Counted from the stretch's first letter, positions 22,115 through 33,108 are shown. The stretch: DNA of 64,000 nucleotides from Humulus lupulus (GCF_963169125.1 NC_084797.1:96497868-96561867); one strand, 5' to 3'. Made by a program: numbers and translations. The notes: generated from the sequence alone by a model not told the origin.

Positions 22115-22790
22115 TGTTGACGAGGTTTTTCGCCAACAATGAATTAAAAAAATAACAAGGATGAATTAGTGCTTGATGGTAAACCGAAGTAAGAAAATAA
22201 CTCTCAAGAGCACTGGTTTTTTTATGTGGTTCAGTGGTTAAAATCCACCTAGTCCACAAGTCTATATTATTACTGCTTTTCTCTCTTTATTTTGACAGAG
22301 TTTTGGTATTACAGAAATAATCGTCCCTTTTCCTGTCAACTATTCTCAGTATTTATAGAGAAATTCCTTGGACAGGTTTGGGTAACCCCGTGAGTCAATC
22401 ACGGATTTTCGTATTTATTACATTTATTATGGAATATTCCCATTTATACTAGGATATGATCTGATCATGAAATAAATATACTCCTAATATCTGTGGCATT
22501 AACTATCACAGCCAAGCCATAAATGATTGTATAAAGTATCCGGGTCATTGGGGATCCGTGGACATGCCATATATTCAATTCACCCCGAGCTGAACACACC
22601 GCCGAGCTCGTATCATGGAGGTCATGCCTTATAAATACTATAAGCTCGCGCTTATCAATTTATGCATCCTTAGCTCGTGCACCCATCATGAAAATCGTGC
22701 TGTCTATATGAAAAGTACATGGACTCCTTGGCTATTTCTTCCATGAATTTATTTGCCAGCTGCACACAATCGAAGTGAAAGACCCGTGTT
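22115..22790 (-). repeat. TatB 5' LTR
   Basis: Element-sense end is CGTCAACA (plus TGTTGACG at 22115). A TATA-like CTCTATAAATACTG lies near 22348-22361. The U3 start is not clear; copia sequence begins by about 22806, so the limit is approximate. Confidence 0.6.
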
Positions 22791-22805
22791 GAAATTGGGA
22801 TAGAC

Positions 22806-23305
22806 ATACTTCAAATAGAATATGATCCCAAAACTTTCAATGAATTTATGTCCTCAAGAGACTCCACTTTTTGGAAGGAAGCAATAAAATGATGAAATGG
22901 ATTCAGTTATGTCTAACCACACTTGGGAATTGGTTGACCTTCCACAAGGGTCTAAAGCAACTGGGATCAGATGGGTATTTAAAAGAACATACCATACCGA
23001 TGATACCATACAAGCCTTTAAGGCTAGATTAGTAGCCAAGAGATTCAAACAAAAAGAGGGAATATATTACTTTGACACATATGCATTGGTAGCAAGGACA
23101 ACTTTTATTCAAATGTTATTTGCCTTATCATCCATATATAACATTTATGTTCACCAAATGGATGTGAAAATGACATTCCTAAGATGAAAGACCTTGGAGA
23201 GGTCAATACCATTCTAGGTATCAAAGTTAGAAGAAATAATGGGGTTTGTTTTAAGTCAAGCCCATTATGTTGAGAAAGTGCTTGACAAATTTACATGGAG
23301 GCACA
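22806..23305 (+). pseudogene. pol: Copia reverse transcriptase fragment with internal deletion
   Basis: Contains MDSVMSNHTWELVDLPQGSK and RWVFKRTYHTDDTIQAFKAR, then VHQMDVKMTFL, all copia RT. Directly after MTFL it jumps to a MKDLGEVNTILGIKVRRN stretch and AHYVEKVLDKFTW, skipping the segment that holds YVDD. Compared with CopD (40370-41160) about 300 bp is deleted at 23188. It is the same copia family as CopD. It ends abruptly at TatC. Confidence 0.8.
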
Positions 23306-25343
23306 AACTCCCAGGAATTGGACCCCCGAGACACAAAAGAGCTAGGGGCCGAATCTGTGGAGGAGTTAGAAGAGATCATTGTAATGGAAGAGACATTGCG
23401 AAAGTTGAAGGTGGGAAAAAACCTTTAAGGCGCCAGAAAGGAGAAATTGGTGAGGTTCCTGAAGGATAATCTCGATGTTTTTGCTTGGAGTCACAAAGAC
23501 ATGGTGGGGATAAATCCTTCCGTCATGTGCCACCAATTAAATATTGACCCCGAGGCAAGGCCAGTTAGGCAGAAAAGACAAGCACTCGACCCGGAAATGT
23601 ATGCAGCCTTGATGGAGGAGGTTGAAAAATTGAAGGTGAATGGGTTTATCCGTAAAGCGTTCCATCCCATATGGGTATCAAACCCCGTACTAGTCCCAAA
23701 ACCGAATGGAAAATGGAGAACCTTTGTGGACTTCTCTAACCTCAATAAGGGTTGTCCTAAAGACAGCGTCCCGCTTCTAAGAATAGATCAACTGGTGGAT
23801 GCAATAGCTGGACATGAGTTACTTAGCTTCATGGAAGCTTACTCTGGATACAACCTGATACCCATGAACCCAGCTGACAAAGAACATACTTCATTCATAA
23901 TAGATAAATGACTCTACTGCTACAAAGTGATGCCTTTTGGATTGAAGAATGCAGGTGCCACCTATTAGAGATTGGTGAACAAGATGTTCGCTAACCAGAT
24001 AGGAAGAAACATGGAGGTATGCGTTGACGATATGATGGTGAAGACCAAAAATGCCGAAGAACTCAACGGGGACCTAAGTGAGATGTTCGACACACTCCGA
24101 AGATACTGAATGAAGCTGAATCCACTCAAGTGCACTTTCGAAGGCTCTTTGGGAAAGTTCTTAAGTTTCATGGTCAACTCCAGAGGCATTGAAGCTAACC
24201 CTGACAAAATAAAAGCCCTAGTAGAAGTGAATCCACCTAGGAGCAAGAAAGAGGTGCAATGTCTCACAGGATGGGTAGCAGCCCTCAACAGATTCATTTC
24301 AAGGTCTATTGACAAGTGCCTCCCCTTCTTCAAAATCCTAAACGGGAGCAAAAATTTCTCTTGGGATGGAGATTGGTAGGATGCTTTTACCAAGTTGAAG
24401 GAACACCTAGGGAAGCACCCTTGTTAGCTAAACCTGAAAAGGGCGAAAGGCTATACTTATACTTGGCAGTATCTAAGCATGGAATGAGCGCTGCCCTGGT
24501 TAAAGGAGAGAAGAAGAATCAACAACCTGTGTACTACGTTAGTAAATGGTTGGTAGACGCAGAAACTCAATACCCAGAGATAGAGAAGTTAGCATACACC
24601 TTAGTCGTGGCCTCAAGAAAGTTAAGGCCGTACTTCCATGCCCATGCGATCGAGGTACTCACTGATAACCCCTTGAGACAGGTCTTGCACAAACCTAAAA
24701 CTTCAGGAAGACAGATGAAATGGTCGATTGAGTTAAGTCAATTCAACATCACATATACCCCAAGGACCTCCATCAATGGGCAAGTGCTCACAGACTTCAT
24801 AGTGGAGTTCACCTATCGAGCAAATGAAGAAGGAGATATAGGAAAGGGTCAATTGGTCAGAAAAGAAGAGGAAAGGAAGTTTGAGGAATGGAGCCTCCAT
24901 ATGGATGGACCATCCAACAAAGGGGGCCCTGGAGCAGGTATCGTGATGACTGGACCTGGGGGACACAAGATGTATTGCGCGATATGATTTGGGTTTCAAG
25001 CCTCGAACAACGAGGTGGAGTATGAAGCGCTCCTTGTTAAATTGTGGTTGGCCTAGGGGCTAAAGGTAACACATTTACACATTTTTAGTGACTCACAGTT
25101 GGTGATATTCCAGGTGAAGGGCAAGTATCAGGCAAGGGCTCCTAAGATGGTCGTATACTTAAAAAGGGTAAAAGGCTATCTGCAGCAATAGGTGGGGTAT
25201 AGCATAGAGCAAATCCCAAGAGAGAGGAATACCCATGCCGATACCCTCGCAAATTTGGCTTCCACAAAGGATGGAGATATCCACGAGTTTGTACCTGTGG
25301 AGTACTTATCCAGGTCAAGCATCATTGAAGTAAAGGTTCATAT
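23306..25343 (+). pseudogene. pol: TatC reverse transcriptase and RNase H region
   Basis: DVFAWSHKDMVGINPSV (23474), DFSNLNKGCPKDSVPLLRID and LVDAIAGHELLSF begin RT. A TGA follows at 23909-23911 and a TAG in GATY*RLVNK at 23967. The catalytic box reads MEVCVDD (about 24012-24032), with Cys for Tyr. KLNPLKCTFEGSLGKFLSF follows. After a frame change the first RNase H gives LYLYLAVSKHGMSAALV and YYVSKWLVDAETQYP. The second RNase H spans about 24890-25250: SLHMDGPSNKGGPGAGIV, ASNNEVEYEALL, IFSDSQLV. It ends RERNTHADTLANLAS. Confidence 0.85.
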
Positions 25344-26570
25344 ATGATCAACACCCCAAAAGGAATGTGGGTCGACCTAATTATGAACTACCTGAAGGAT
25401 GGAGCTCTACCAACAAACAGGAGAGAGGCTCGGAGGCTGGTGTATAAAGCCGCCTGGTACACCTTAGTAGACAGAGTCTTGTACAAGAGAGGGTTTTCTA
25501 TGCCGCTCTTGTGGTGTGTTGATGAAGATAAGACAATGAAAGTTTTGTATGAAATACATGAGGGCGAATGCGGCAACCATGCGAGTGGGCTGTCCACGAC
25601 CAGGAAAGCCAAGAGGCAAGGGTACTACTGGCCCTCTATGGAGAAGGATGCAAGTGACTTCGCAAGAAAGTGTGAAAAATTTCAGAGACACGCTAACTAC
25701 TCCTGGATCCCCCAAATGAGCTAACTAGCTTGACCTGCCCTTGGCCTTTTTCTATTTAGGGAATAGACCTGATCGGTGACCTTCTCGTAGGCAAGGGTGG
25801 AGCGAAGTGTGCAGTCGTAGCGGTAGATTACTTCACCAAGTGGGTTAGAGCAGAACCTCTAATAAAAATAACGACGAAGCATATCACAACCTTTGTCAAC
25901 AAATTCATTGTTTGCAGGTACAGAGTGCCCTACAAAATAATTTTTGACAACGACACCTAGTTTGAGGGGGAAACGTTTGAGGAGTATTGTAAGGAGAAAG
26001 GAATAAGGAGAGGCTTCTCAGTTATTGTGCATCCACGTGCCAATGGGTAGGTGGAGGCCATTAACAAAGTCCTCAAGAAGAACCTAAAAATGAAGCTAGA
26101 GAAACTGAAGGGATCCTGGGTCGAGGAGCTACCTAATGTGCTTTGGGCCTATAGGAACACATCGCGCACACCCACTGGGTAAACCCCTTTTGCCTTAGCA
26201 TATGGATGTGAGGCTGTCCTCTTGGTTGAAATAAAGGTCAACTCCTTTAGGATACAGGCATAAAAACTTAAATATGTTAGAAGAAAGAAAGGAAAGGGCG
26301 CAGATAAGAGAGGCGGTACACCAGAAACAGGCAGTGAGGTACTACAACTGAAGGGTACGAGAAAGAATATTCAAGGTAGGAGACCTGGTGCTGAGAAAAG
26401 TACTCCCTAACACACGAGACCCGGGGGCGGGGGTACTAGGGGCAAACTGGGAAGGACCCTACCAAGTTGCCCAATGCATACCACCGAACACTTATAAAGT
26501 AGCACGCATGGAAGACACCGTAATACCTCGAGCATGGAACACAGAACACCTCTAGAAATACTACCAGTAA
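25344..26570 (+). pseudogene. pol: TatC integrase
   Basis: A clean segment at 25344-25724 carries RVLYKRGFSMPLLWC and the zinc-binding HEGECGNHASG.. KCEKFQRH (second Cys replaced). The core follows: WPFSI*GIDLIGDLLVGKGG, AVVAVDYFTKWVRAEPL and IIFDNDT*F. HPRANG*VEAINK has TAG where Gln is expected. The end reads HL*KYYQ with TAA 26568-26570. Several stops; catalytic Asp, Asp and Glu codons are still recognisable. Confidence 0.85.
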
Positions 26571-27482
26571 GACTTCCATCTCCAATGCAAAGAATATCCG
26601 TATTTAGTTTATTGTATGTTATGCTAACTTCAGCAGATAAGAATCAAAGAGGTTACCCAGATAAGTAGATGTAACCGTTTCATATATGTCTTTGTAATCT
26701 GCCTACTATGAATGAAATTGTTCGCTACTTTGCATGCTACATTTCTTCTCTATGCAAACGTCCACCAAAGGGCTTGATGGAATAAATTTCACCAAGCACT
26801 TGGGGGGCAGTACAGGAGGCACGCATATATGAAAAAAAGAATAGACTCGGCAAGCTTTCTCTTATATTCAAAGGGATTAGCTACCCTTATGAATATCAAG
26901 GGAATAGTAAAATAAAGAATTTTTTGTAAAATAGATGTCCTCCAACCAAAGGATGACGCCCCCACAGGGGGTGAGGCTGTAAGGAAGGCATCTCCTAATA
27001 AGTCTAGAACGGGCACTAAGCCGGCTAGACAAAAAGGGTCCTAAAAATGACTCTTGTAAAAATAGTACTATGCATAATGACAAGAAGGACGCTTCGCACA
27101 AGAAATAACAAGCGCGCACAAAGAATATAAAAGGATACCGAGAACCCAAGGGGTTAACATGTCCTTACAAGTATAGTCAAGGTGCACCAAAAAGACTATC
27201 ATCATCAGACCTAGAAAGATATACAGAATTCGTAAAAAAAAATAATAATAAGAGGGACTTACCAAAGTCCCTTAAGTTTGATAATCAAAAGAGAATGACA
27301 AAGGCTAGAAAGGCCAATTCATCTCCATAGTCGATATAAAAATCAAACAAGGACACAAATCAAGAGTTCCACACACCATTAAAGATTTATAAGGAGTTCA
27401 AAAAAAAAAAGGAAAACAATATGGAGGATTACACAACAGCAACATATATGTATGCAAATAAGCCTCTTCCGTGTCCATATTG
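26571..27482. other. Non-coding spacer with TatC internal polypurine tract
   Basis: ACTTGGGGGGCA at 26798-26809, identical to TatA's tract, lies 228 nt past the integrase stop. The rest is A-rich with no supported coding; GCCCCCACAGGGGGTGAGGC at 26969-26988 contains a small inverted repeat. Confidence 0.5.
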
Positions 27483-27866
27483 TCACTCAACGAGAAGTAA
27501 CATCGTCAGTGTGTCCGTCGTCAGCCACATACCTCGCTTCACCGGCCAAGGACCATAAACATGAGAAATTCTTGGACTCCACCTCCTCTTCCGTGTCCAT
27601 ATGGTCAGTCGACGGGTAGATGTAATCTTTATCACCTGTCTCATCATAACTGTCTTCGTCACCACAATATACCCATGGAACGATAGATTTGGATGAGACG
27701 GAGCATAAGGAAACAACTTAATCCAGAGATAGCAGTTTGTATGAATAAAGATTTCCCTTTGTAAAAAGGCCACAGGCCTGTTTGCACGAGGTCTGCACAT
27801 CCAAGATCTTCACCACTCGATCGCGGGCTGATGATTTCAAGGTAGGGCCAACAACCCCTTCGAGAC
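27483..27866 (-). pseudogene. TatC antisense gene, last exon
   Basis: Minus-strand frame from 27866 to TGA 27483-27485, one internal TAA near 27721. It begins GLEGVVGPTLKSSARDRVVK, contains DEDSYDETGDKDYIYPSTDH (acidic) and ends DDGHTDDVTSR. A good acceptor, TTTCTTTTCTCTTGACCGCAG, precedes it with CTAAC as a possible branch point. The orientation opposite to pol and the position after the internal polypurine tract match TatA and TatB. No coiled coil is evident here. Confidence 0.55.
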
Positions 27867-27968
27867 CTGCGGTCAAGAGAAAAGAAATGACCATAGTTAG
27901 ATAAACCAGAAAAAGAAGTAAAAAAAATAAATTTCTCATATACGAACTCAAGGTGGGAATTAGCTTAC

Positions 27969-28247
27969 TTTAAGTGTTGAAGCGCGTATGTTGGGTGGAC
28001 ACGCTGGGGGTGAAGAAGAATTCACTCTTCCACGAGCCTCTATTGGAAATAGGGCCCTCCATGAGGGGATATCATGTATGGGCCATGACTTTCTGGAGCT
28101 GATAGAAGCCGTGGGCTGATGGGTTCACCCTTAGGGTATAAAGATGATGGACCTCACTCATGGAAGGCCCTCTAGAGTGCACTTGTTTGTATAATACGAA
28201 TAAATAACTAAGCACCACCCAAGAGTTGAGGGACAGTTGGAGGGGCG
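27969..28247 (-). pseudogene. TatC antisense gene, Transposase_28-like exon (broken by insertion)
   Basis: The minus-strand frame reads LSYLFVLYKQVHSRGPSMSE, then LYTLRVNPSAHGFYQLQKV, and after a TGA, GPISNRGSWKSEFFFTP. The order matches TatA exon 1 (YILYKLKKWPVPSPYEVN, LKSNPNQDGTGFFHF, ISNVGKYHHEYFLCP). A donor GTAAGC starts at 27968, giving a 102-nt intron to the 27866 exon. The upstream side is lost at the junction with a chromovirus fragment near 28248. Confidence 0.65.
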
Positions 28248-28249
28248 CT

Positions 28250-29560
28250 AGCTCAAAGTAGAATAATCAGTGGGTAATAAGGTTCCAAACCCCACAGCAG
28301 AATAATCACATGGTCTACATAGTCTATCAATAATTCTACTAGCAACAAAAGAATGTGTAGCACCAGAGTCAATCAAAACATTATAAAGGGTTCCAGCACT
28401 AAGAAGCTGCCCTGTAACTACTGTGGGTGAAGCCTCAGCTTCTTTCGGGAAATCTTTTTTGAAATAACCCACTGCTCCACATAAGAAGCACGCCTTTTCC
28501 TTACACCCTCCCAATTGAAGCCTCTTGCACCTAAGGCATTCAAGATGAGTCTTCCAGGCCTCACTACCACCCTGACGACCCATTGAAATACCACGAGGTC
28601 GCCTATCAGGACCTGGAGATGGGAAGGTGTAGGAACCTTCCTCTTCTGATCACTGGGGCCTCCACCCCTACCAAAGCCCACAAATGGAGGACCTGTCCTC
28701 CTAAACTCCTTTCTGGCTGCATTGTCTCGCCAGATCTTGTTCTCTGCACTCTCAGCTGTGAGCGCCTTCTCAACCACCTATGCATAGGCAGTAACCCCAG
28801 CCACTATGGTGATACAAACTTCCCGGGCTAATCTAGGCTGTAGCCCCTGGAGAAATCTCTCCCTTCTGGTCCCATCACTGGACACCAGCTACATGGCAAA
28901 CTTTGCCAATCTATCAAACTTTAGGGCATACTCAGTCACTGATAAACTCCCCTGAAGTAATCTGATACACTCCTCAGCTTTTGCAGCCCTGATGGCATCA
29001 TTATAATACTTCTCGTTGAATAGAGTTTGAAACTCTTCCCAACTCAGGGCATTTTTGTTTCTGGTATGGGATATAACTTCACACCAAATTCGGGCATCCT
29101 TCCGAAACATATATGTGGCACAAGCCACCCTCTCATTATCAGACAACCTCGTGAAGTCAAGGATGGTGGTAATCATGCTCATCTACTGCTCAACTTTAGC
29201 AAGATCTGCACTGCCTTCAAATACTAGAGGCTGTTGTTTCCTGAGCCTTTCATAAAGAGGCTCCCATTTGTTTCCAACCTCAGGCACCTGCTCAAATGCT
29301 GGCACCGATATAGGGGGTGCCTCAGGTACACTGGTCGCTGCAGGAACTTGTTGTTGTCTCAAGAGGCAGAGTTCTTCTTCCTGCCTCAATATTGTGGCCT
29401 GCAGGTCATTAAACAACTGCTGCCAGTTATCAAGAGTTGGATGTGGAATCTGACTCTGGTCATTCTCCTAACCCTACCTGTTATTCTAGCCTTGATCATG
29501 CTGGCCAGCTGATGAATCTGCCTGTCTTGGAATCATTCTATCACTTATACTGTGCTAAAA
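28250..29560 (-). pseudogene. gag: Chromovirus gag and protease start (minus strand)
   Basis: Reading down from 29560: LPNWQQ-like N-terminus (LDNWQQLFNDLQATILRQEE), WEPLYERLRKQQPLVFEGS, then ILDFTRLSDNERVACATYMF and KDARIWCEV, WEEFQTLFNEKYYNDAIRAA and LSVTEYALKFDRLAKFAM. This is closely parallel to ChrG gag. A zinc knuckle at about 28490 is degenerate (CFLCGAVGYFKKDF: His to Tyr, last Cys to Phe). The protease start VLIDSGATHSFVASRIID keeps the D-S-G-A motif. The reading breaks at 28250. The rest of pol is absent. Confidence 0.82.
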
Positions 29561-29959
29561 CAATCAATGCGGCCAGTTAAGAAGTAATAACAAAACATAT
29601 TGTCCCTTCACAGTCCAAGATCAACAGATAATCACCTATTCCATAATTATACATACATACAGATTGATACATGATCATAACTTTTGGCATTTAACACGTA
29701 TCAGTTGATAATTCACAATGAACAATACTAATGAGTACGTTTTAGCAATATCAGTGCTAATTAGGAAGTAGTTGCTGATGATGCAGTAGTTAAGGCACAA
29801 CCTTATCAAGGTATCTCATGTAGACACGTAAAACATTTATACCTTATTTAAGCAGTTAAATATATAACTACATAAATAGTGACCAAACCATGAGAAGAGC
29901 TTGTCTTCAGAGGCGAGTGTAAATGCCCATCCAGTCTACAGGAACCCTAAACCTTGGCA

Positions 29960-29974
29960 CGCTCAGAGACCAAG
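29960..29974 (-). other. Degenerate initiator-Met tRNA primer binding site
   Basis: Element-sense ACTTGGTCTCTGAGC just past the LTR end, a mutated form of TTGGTATCAGAGC. Confidence 0.6.
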
Positions 29975-29975
29975 T

Positions 29976-30945
29976 TGTAATGCCCTGGTTACTCCAAGAC
30001 CGTTACTGTGAACTTTAAATCGTGCTTAACTCGCTAAACGAGTCATTTGGTTATAAACGTTCATCTAGGTGTTATTAATAGGCTAAGGTGAAAAATCTCA
30101 ATCAAAAGGAAAGGATATATTTTATTTAAAACATAAAATTGTACATCGGCCCATAAAAACATTTATAATTTATTTAAAATCCAAAATGGTCATTACAGTG
30201 TAAAAATTACAACCTGCCTACCTAAGCGGCAAAATATAAGGTTAACCCCTAGTTCCCCTGAGAAACACTTTGGTCTTGGTGGTCAAGCGGCCGCATATGT
30301 AAACATCGTCACCTAAGCTCTCCACTCAAGGCTGGGTGAACTTTTCTTTCCCTTTACCTGCACCACATAGCACCTGTGAGCCAAGGTTCAGCAAGAAAAC
30401 TCATTACTGCATGTATATAATTTCAGATGATGATTATGATAATCATACAGAGCTTATAGCCCTAAATAGATGAATGACTGATGTTTAAGTCCCTAATGTG
30501 GGTTCCGCACCCTTAGCAAATGAGTGACAATAGAGTCACTAATGTGGGTCTCGCACCCTTAGCAAATGAGTGACCATAGAGTCACTAATGGAAACCAAAT
30601 GAGTGACTAATGAGTGAGTCACTTATGTGGGTTCTGCACCCTTAGCCATGTGACAATGCAGTTACCTAGGCCTTCTGGCCTTGGCTCTAAGCAACTAGCC
30701 ATTAGAATAGACAAGAACTTTTGTTTTTTTCATCGAACTTGGGGTCGGTCAGGCATTAATGCTCATGATAAGCCATTCAATGCTTATGTCGATTACATCT
30801 AATCTTTACGACTTGCGTTAAACACGCTAAAACCGTTCTTGACTCTTAAGCCAATACCATACGACCAGTGCTCAGTACTACTACAAAACTTGACTAGTAA
30901 GTCACAGTTTCACTATTAATACCGACACCATTGCCGATTCTAACT
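29976..30945 (-). repeat. Chromovirus LTR (G1 family), 5' LTR of the 28250-29560 gag
   Basis: Plus TGTAATGCCCTGG at 29976 is the reverse of the LTR end GGCATTACA; CCAAGACCGTTAC follows as in the copies ending at 2077 and 61445. TTACCTGCACCACATAGCAC and GAGCCAAGGTTCAGCAAG near 30355-30400 are the reverse of the conserved TTGGCTCACGGGTGCT block. The U3 end is missing; the boundary with 30946 is a junction, not a terminus. Confidence 0.7.
30495..30652. repeat. 46-bp tandem repeat in the minus-strand LTR
   Basis: Units at 30495, 30541 and 30587 (AATGTGGGTYCCGCACCCTTAG...) are spaced exactly 46 bp; the third has an internal deletion and a partial fourth ends near 30652. Confidence 0.75.
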
Positions 30946-31469
30946 TGTTGACGGTGAGAACTCGTCAACTAAGTTGAGTTAGAAAAATTCCAAAGTAAAG
31001 ATTATCAAAAGAAATGCTTTAGAAATCTATGTGTAAACTTCAAGAACAATTGCAGAAGAAAAATGGTGAAATCAGTTTGCATTCACTATGGTGCCCTGCT
31101 ACAGTAATTTTTCAAATAACCCCCTTCCAAATGGAAGTGGAGTTTAATTTATAGTGGGCTATAATGGCCCCTGATACAATGTGGTCCAGGGGACCAGGTA
31201 GTACGCTAGTACATTGTCAGGTGAGTGGTCTCAGAGGTAGTGGTGTTGACACTAGTACATGGCCAGGTACCATGAGAATGTCCCCACTACTAGACCGTAC
31301 GAATGTCAGAGGAGTGGGGCAGGTGGTAGTGGTGTCGACTCTAACATATGGTTGGGAGCATGCAGGCCATGTCCTCTCTCTCAGTGCTCCAACTACTTGT
31401 CTAGCAGGAGTGCCATGGTCTGGTGTACAGGGTCTTAAAAGCCATACCCCGTACAAGATTGGACTAACA
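30946..31469 (-). repeat. Possible solo LTR of a Tat-type element
   Basis: Plus-strand ends TGTTGACGG and GGACTAACA give TGTT...AACA termini, like TatA and TatB. A TATA-like CTATAAATTAAAC in minus sense lies near 31149-31161. The flanks (TAACT and TGACC) are not a duplication, so an ordinary single insertion is not proven. Confidence 0.4.
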
Positions 31470-32135
31470 TGACCTTTCTCAATCATACTTGGGCTTTCAC
31501 TCCTAGATGGTGGGGTTTCCATAGGTCTCCATAGAAGATACATCTCGAGGAGAAGGGCGCAAGATGCTCCCCCTCGAGGCCCTCGTGATGCAACCGTGGA
31601 GAGGCTAGGCGAGGCCGTCTGCTAAGGGCCGTGGTGCGTGAGGCGCTGGGGCTCGCAAGGCCATCTGCTGAGGGCTGTGGCGCACGAGGCACTGGGGCTC
31701 GCGAGGCCACCTGCTAAGGGCCGTGGCATGCGAGGCACTAGGGCTCACGAGGCCGCTTGCTGAGGGCCGTGGCGCGCGAGGCGCTGGGGCTCTGCAGATG
31801 TATACCTGGGTGTGTATGTGTGGATCCGTAGATGTGCGAGGATAGACTTTTCGGTGCATAAAGAAGGGTCGAGGGACAAGTGAGAATGGATCCTTAGCAA
31901 CAAGAGAACGCCTAGCGCCACTACAATGCAAACCTGATATGAGATGAAATAAGCAACAAAAAAAAATAATGAAGGAATAAATGAAAAGGGGCGAAAATCA
32001 CCTCAAAAATGCCTCTGCGGAGAAAAGAACCTTGAAGCTCTTAGATATAGATTGAAGGAAATACCACTAAGCTAAATAGGTGTTGGTGTGAAGAAGCGGG
32101 TTCAAGTCTTAGGTTATTTATAAGGAAGATCAAGG
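31470..32135 (-). pseudogene. Probable 5' part of the TatC antisense gene, with promoter and tandem repeat
   Basis: On the minus strand a TATA-like CTTATAAATAACC lies near 32115-32127, followed by a leader. A donor GAG/GTGATTTTCG lies near 32000 and an acceptor TCATATCAG near 31933; exonic sequence then runs through the 46-bp repeat. A later frame begins MYLLWRPMETPPSRSESPSM at 31543 and is cut at 31470. The layout copies the TatA promoter and leader. I could not align its protein to TatA exon 1, so this is a position-based inference. Confidence 0.35.
31604..31794. repeat. 46-bp GC-rich tandem repeat, four copies
   Basis: Units start GCTCGCAAGGCC (31651), GCTCGCGAGGCC (31697), GCTCACGAGGCC (31743), with an earlier copy from 31604 and the next start at 31789. 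The spacing is exactly 46. Each holds GAGGGCCGTGGCGCGCGAGG or a near variant. It creates long spurious open frames on the minus strand. Confidence 0.85.
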
Positions 32136-32469
32136 TTTTCTCGCCATTGGATCAAATTTGGATGGATGGTGGAGATCACGAGCCTTGGCAACCTTGGGAT
32201 CCGTGATCGGATATGATTGGCCCTTAACACATATTATGGTCACATTTGGTTCACAACCAAAATGGGGCGGTTTTTGTGTTTCTTTATGAATTACAAAGAA
32301 ACACACCTCCAAGGTCAATTTTTTGTTTCCTCATTCCTCATTCTAAAAGTGAGCCTTCTACGTACCTTCAAGGAAAACAAAGTATAACCATCGGTCATGT
32401 CATGCGAAGAACATATAAAAGAGTCTACGATCACACTTAAAAGAGTGTTCATAGACTCGGGGACAAGTG
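32136..32469. other. Presumed 3' non-coding end of TatC
   Basis: No supported coding. It contains GACTCGGGGACAAGTG near 32457, a candidate terminal polypurine tract, followed by TGTGAATACAGG that could start an LTR. Weak. Confidence 0.25.
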
Positions 32470-32699
32470 TGAATACAGGAAAATTTCCCTTGAGACATCC
32501 GTCGGCGCATATGGGCGTGAGCGTAGAACGGGTGAAGGTCTTACTATGTGAAGCCTAGCTAGGCTTAGACGTGCACATACACCCCCGCAACACTTAGTGC
32601 ACCCCTCAGAAACCCAAATAGTGGTTTAGTTTTCATGAGCGCCTCAAGATCGAGACCCATGCATTGGTAGCTTAGAGTCTCGGTCGACTTGGAGTTAGG

Positions 32700-33108
32700 C
32701 GTACGGAGTCAAAGACACCTCAACTGAGTGAGGCAAATGGAGTCAGGGACGCCTCACTGTGTGGGGCACGCAGAGGTGGGGATGCCTTATTGTGCGAGGT
32801 GCATGGAGATGATGACGCTTCGACTATACAAGGCCACGCAGAGTCAGGGAAGTCGCGTTGTGCGAGGCAAACAGAAGCAGGGATGGCTCGCTAGGAGAGG
32901 AGTGTGAAGCCGAGGATGCCTCAACTATGTGAGGTCACGCAGAGGCAGGGATGCCTGGTTGCGCGAGGCCTGCGGAACTAGGGATGGCTCGCTGGGCGAG
33001 GCGCGCAGAGCTGAGGATGCCTCGACTATGTGAGGCTGTGCGGAGGCAGGGATACCTCGCTGTGCAAGGCCCGCGGAACCAAGGATGCCTTGCTGTGCGA
33101 GGCTGATT
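32700..33108. repeat. 33-bp tandem repeat, about 12 diverged copies
   Basis: GGATGCCT or variants recur at 32949, 32982, 33015, 33050 and 33083 (spacing 33-35), and more loosely back to about 32720; the units share TGTGCGAGGC and GCGGAGGCAGG. Confidence 0.75.

Larger units (their letters stand above)
13731..22790 (-). mobile_element. TatB: Ty3/gypsy Tat-lineage element, host of the TatA insertion
   Basis: Minus-strand gag-PR-RT-RNaseH-IN with a 5' LTR at about 22115-22790 and an antisense gene at 13802-14853. The element continues left of TatA at 2078-2159 and is then cut by the G1 LTR; its 3' LTR is not in the window. It is a different family from TatA (different LTR and diverged proteins) but has the same architecture. 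It is older than TatA because TatA sits inside it. Confidence 0.85.
23306..32460 (+). mobile_element. TatC: 5'-truncated Ty3/gypsy Tat element with nested insertions
   Basis: Begins in the protease-RT linker beside the copia fragment; the LTR, gag and protease are absent. RT, RNase H and integrase run to 26570, then an internal polypurine tract, then an antisense gene on the minus strand. From 28250 to about 31469 other elements interrupt it. The 31470-32135 interval looks like the 5' portion of the antisense gene. GACTCGGGGACAAGTG near 32457 could be a terminal polypurine tract. The right limit is inference. Confidence 0.65.

Noticed and set aside
30946..31469. Assigning this as the 3' LTR of TatC
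   Set aside because: Its TATA box and termini orient it on the minus strand while TatC is on the plus strand, and no target duplication links the two.
31217..31931. Minus-strand Ala/Pro/Ser-rich ORFs
   Set aside because: Most of their length is the 46-bp repeat (not a multiple of three, so every frame stays open by composition) and LTR sequence.
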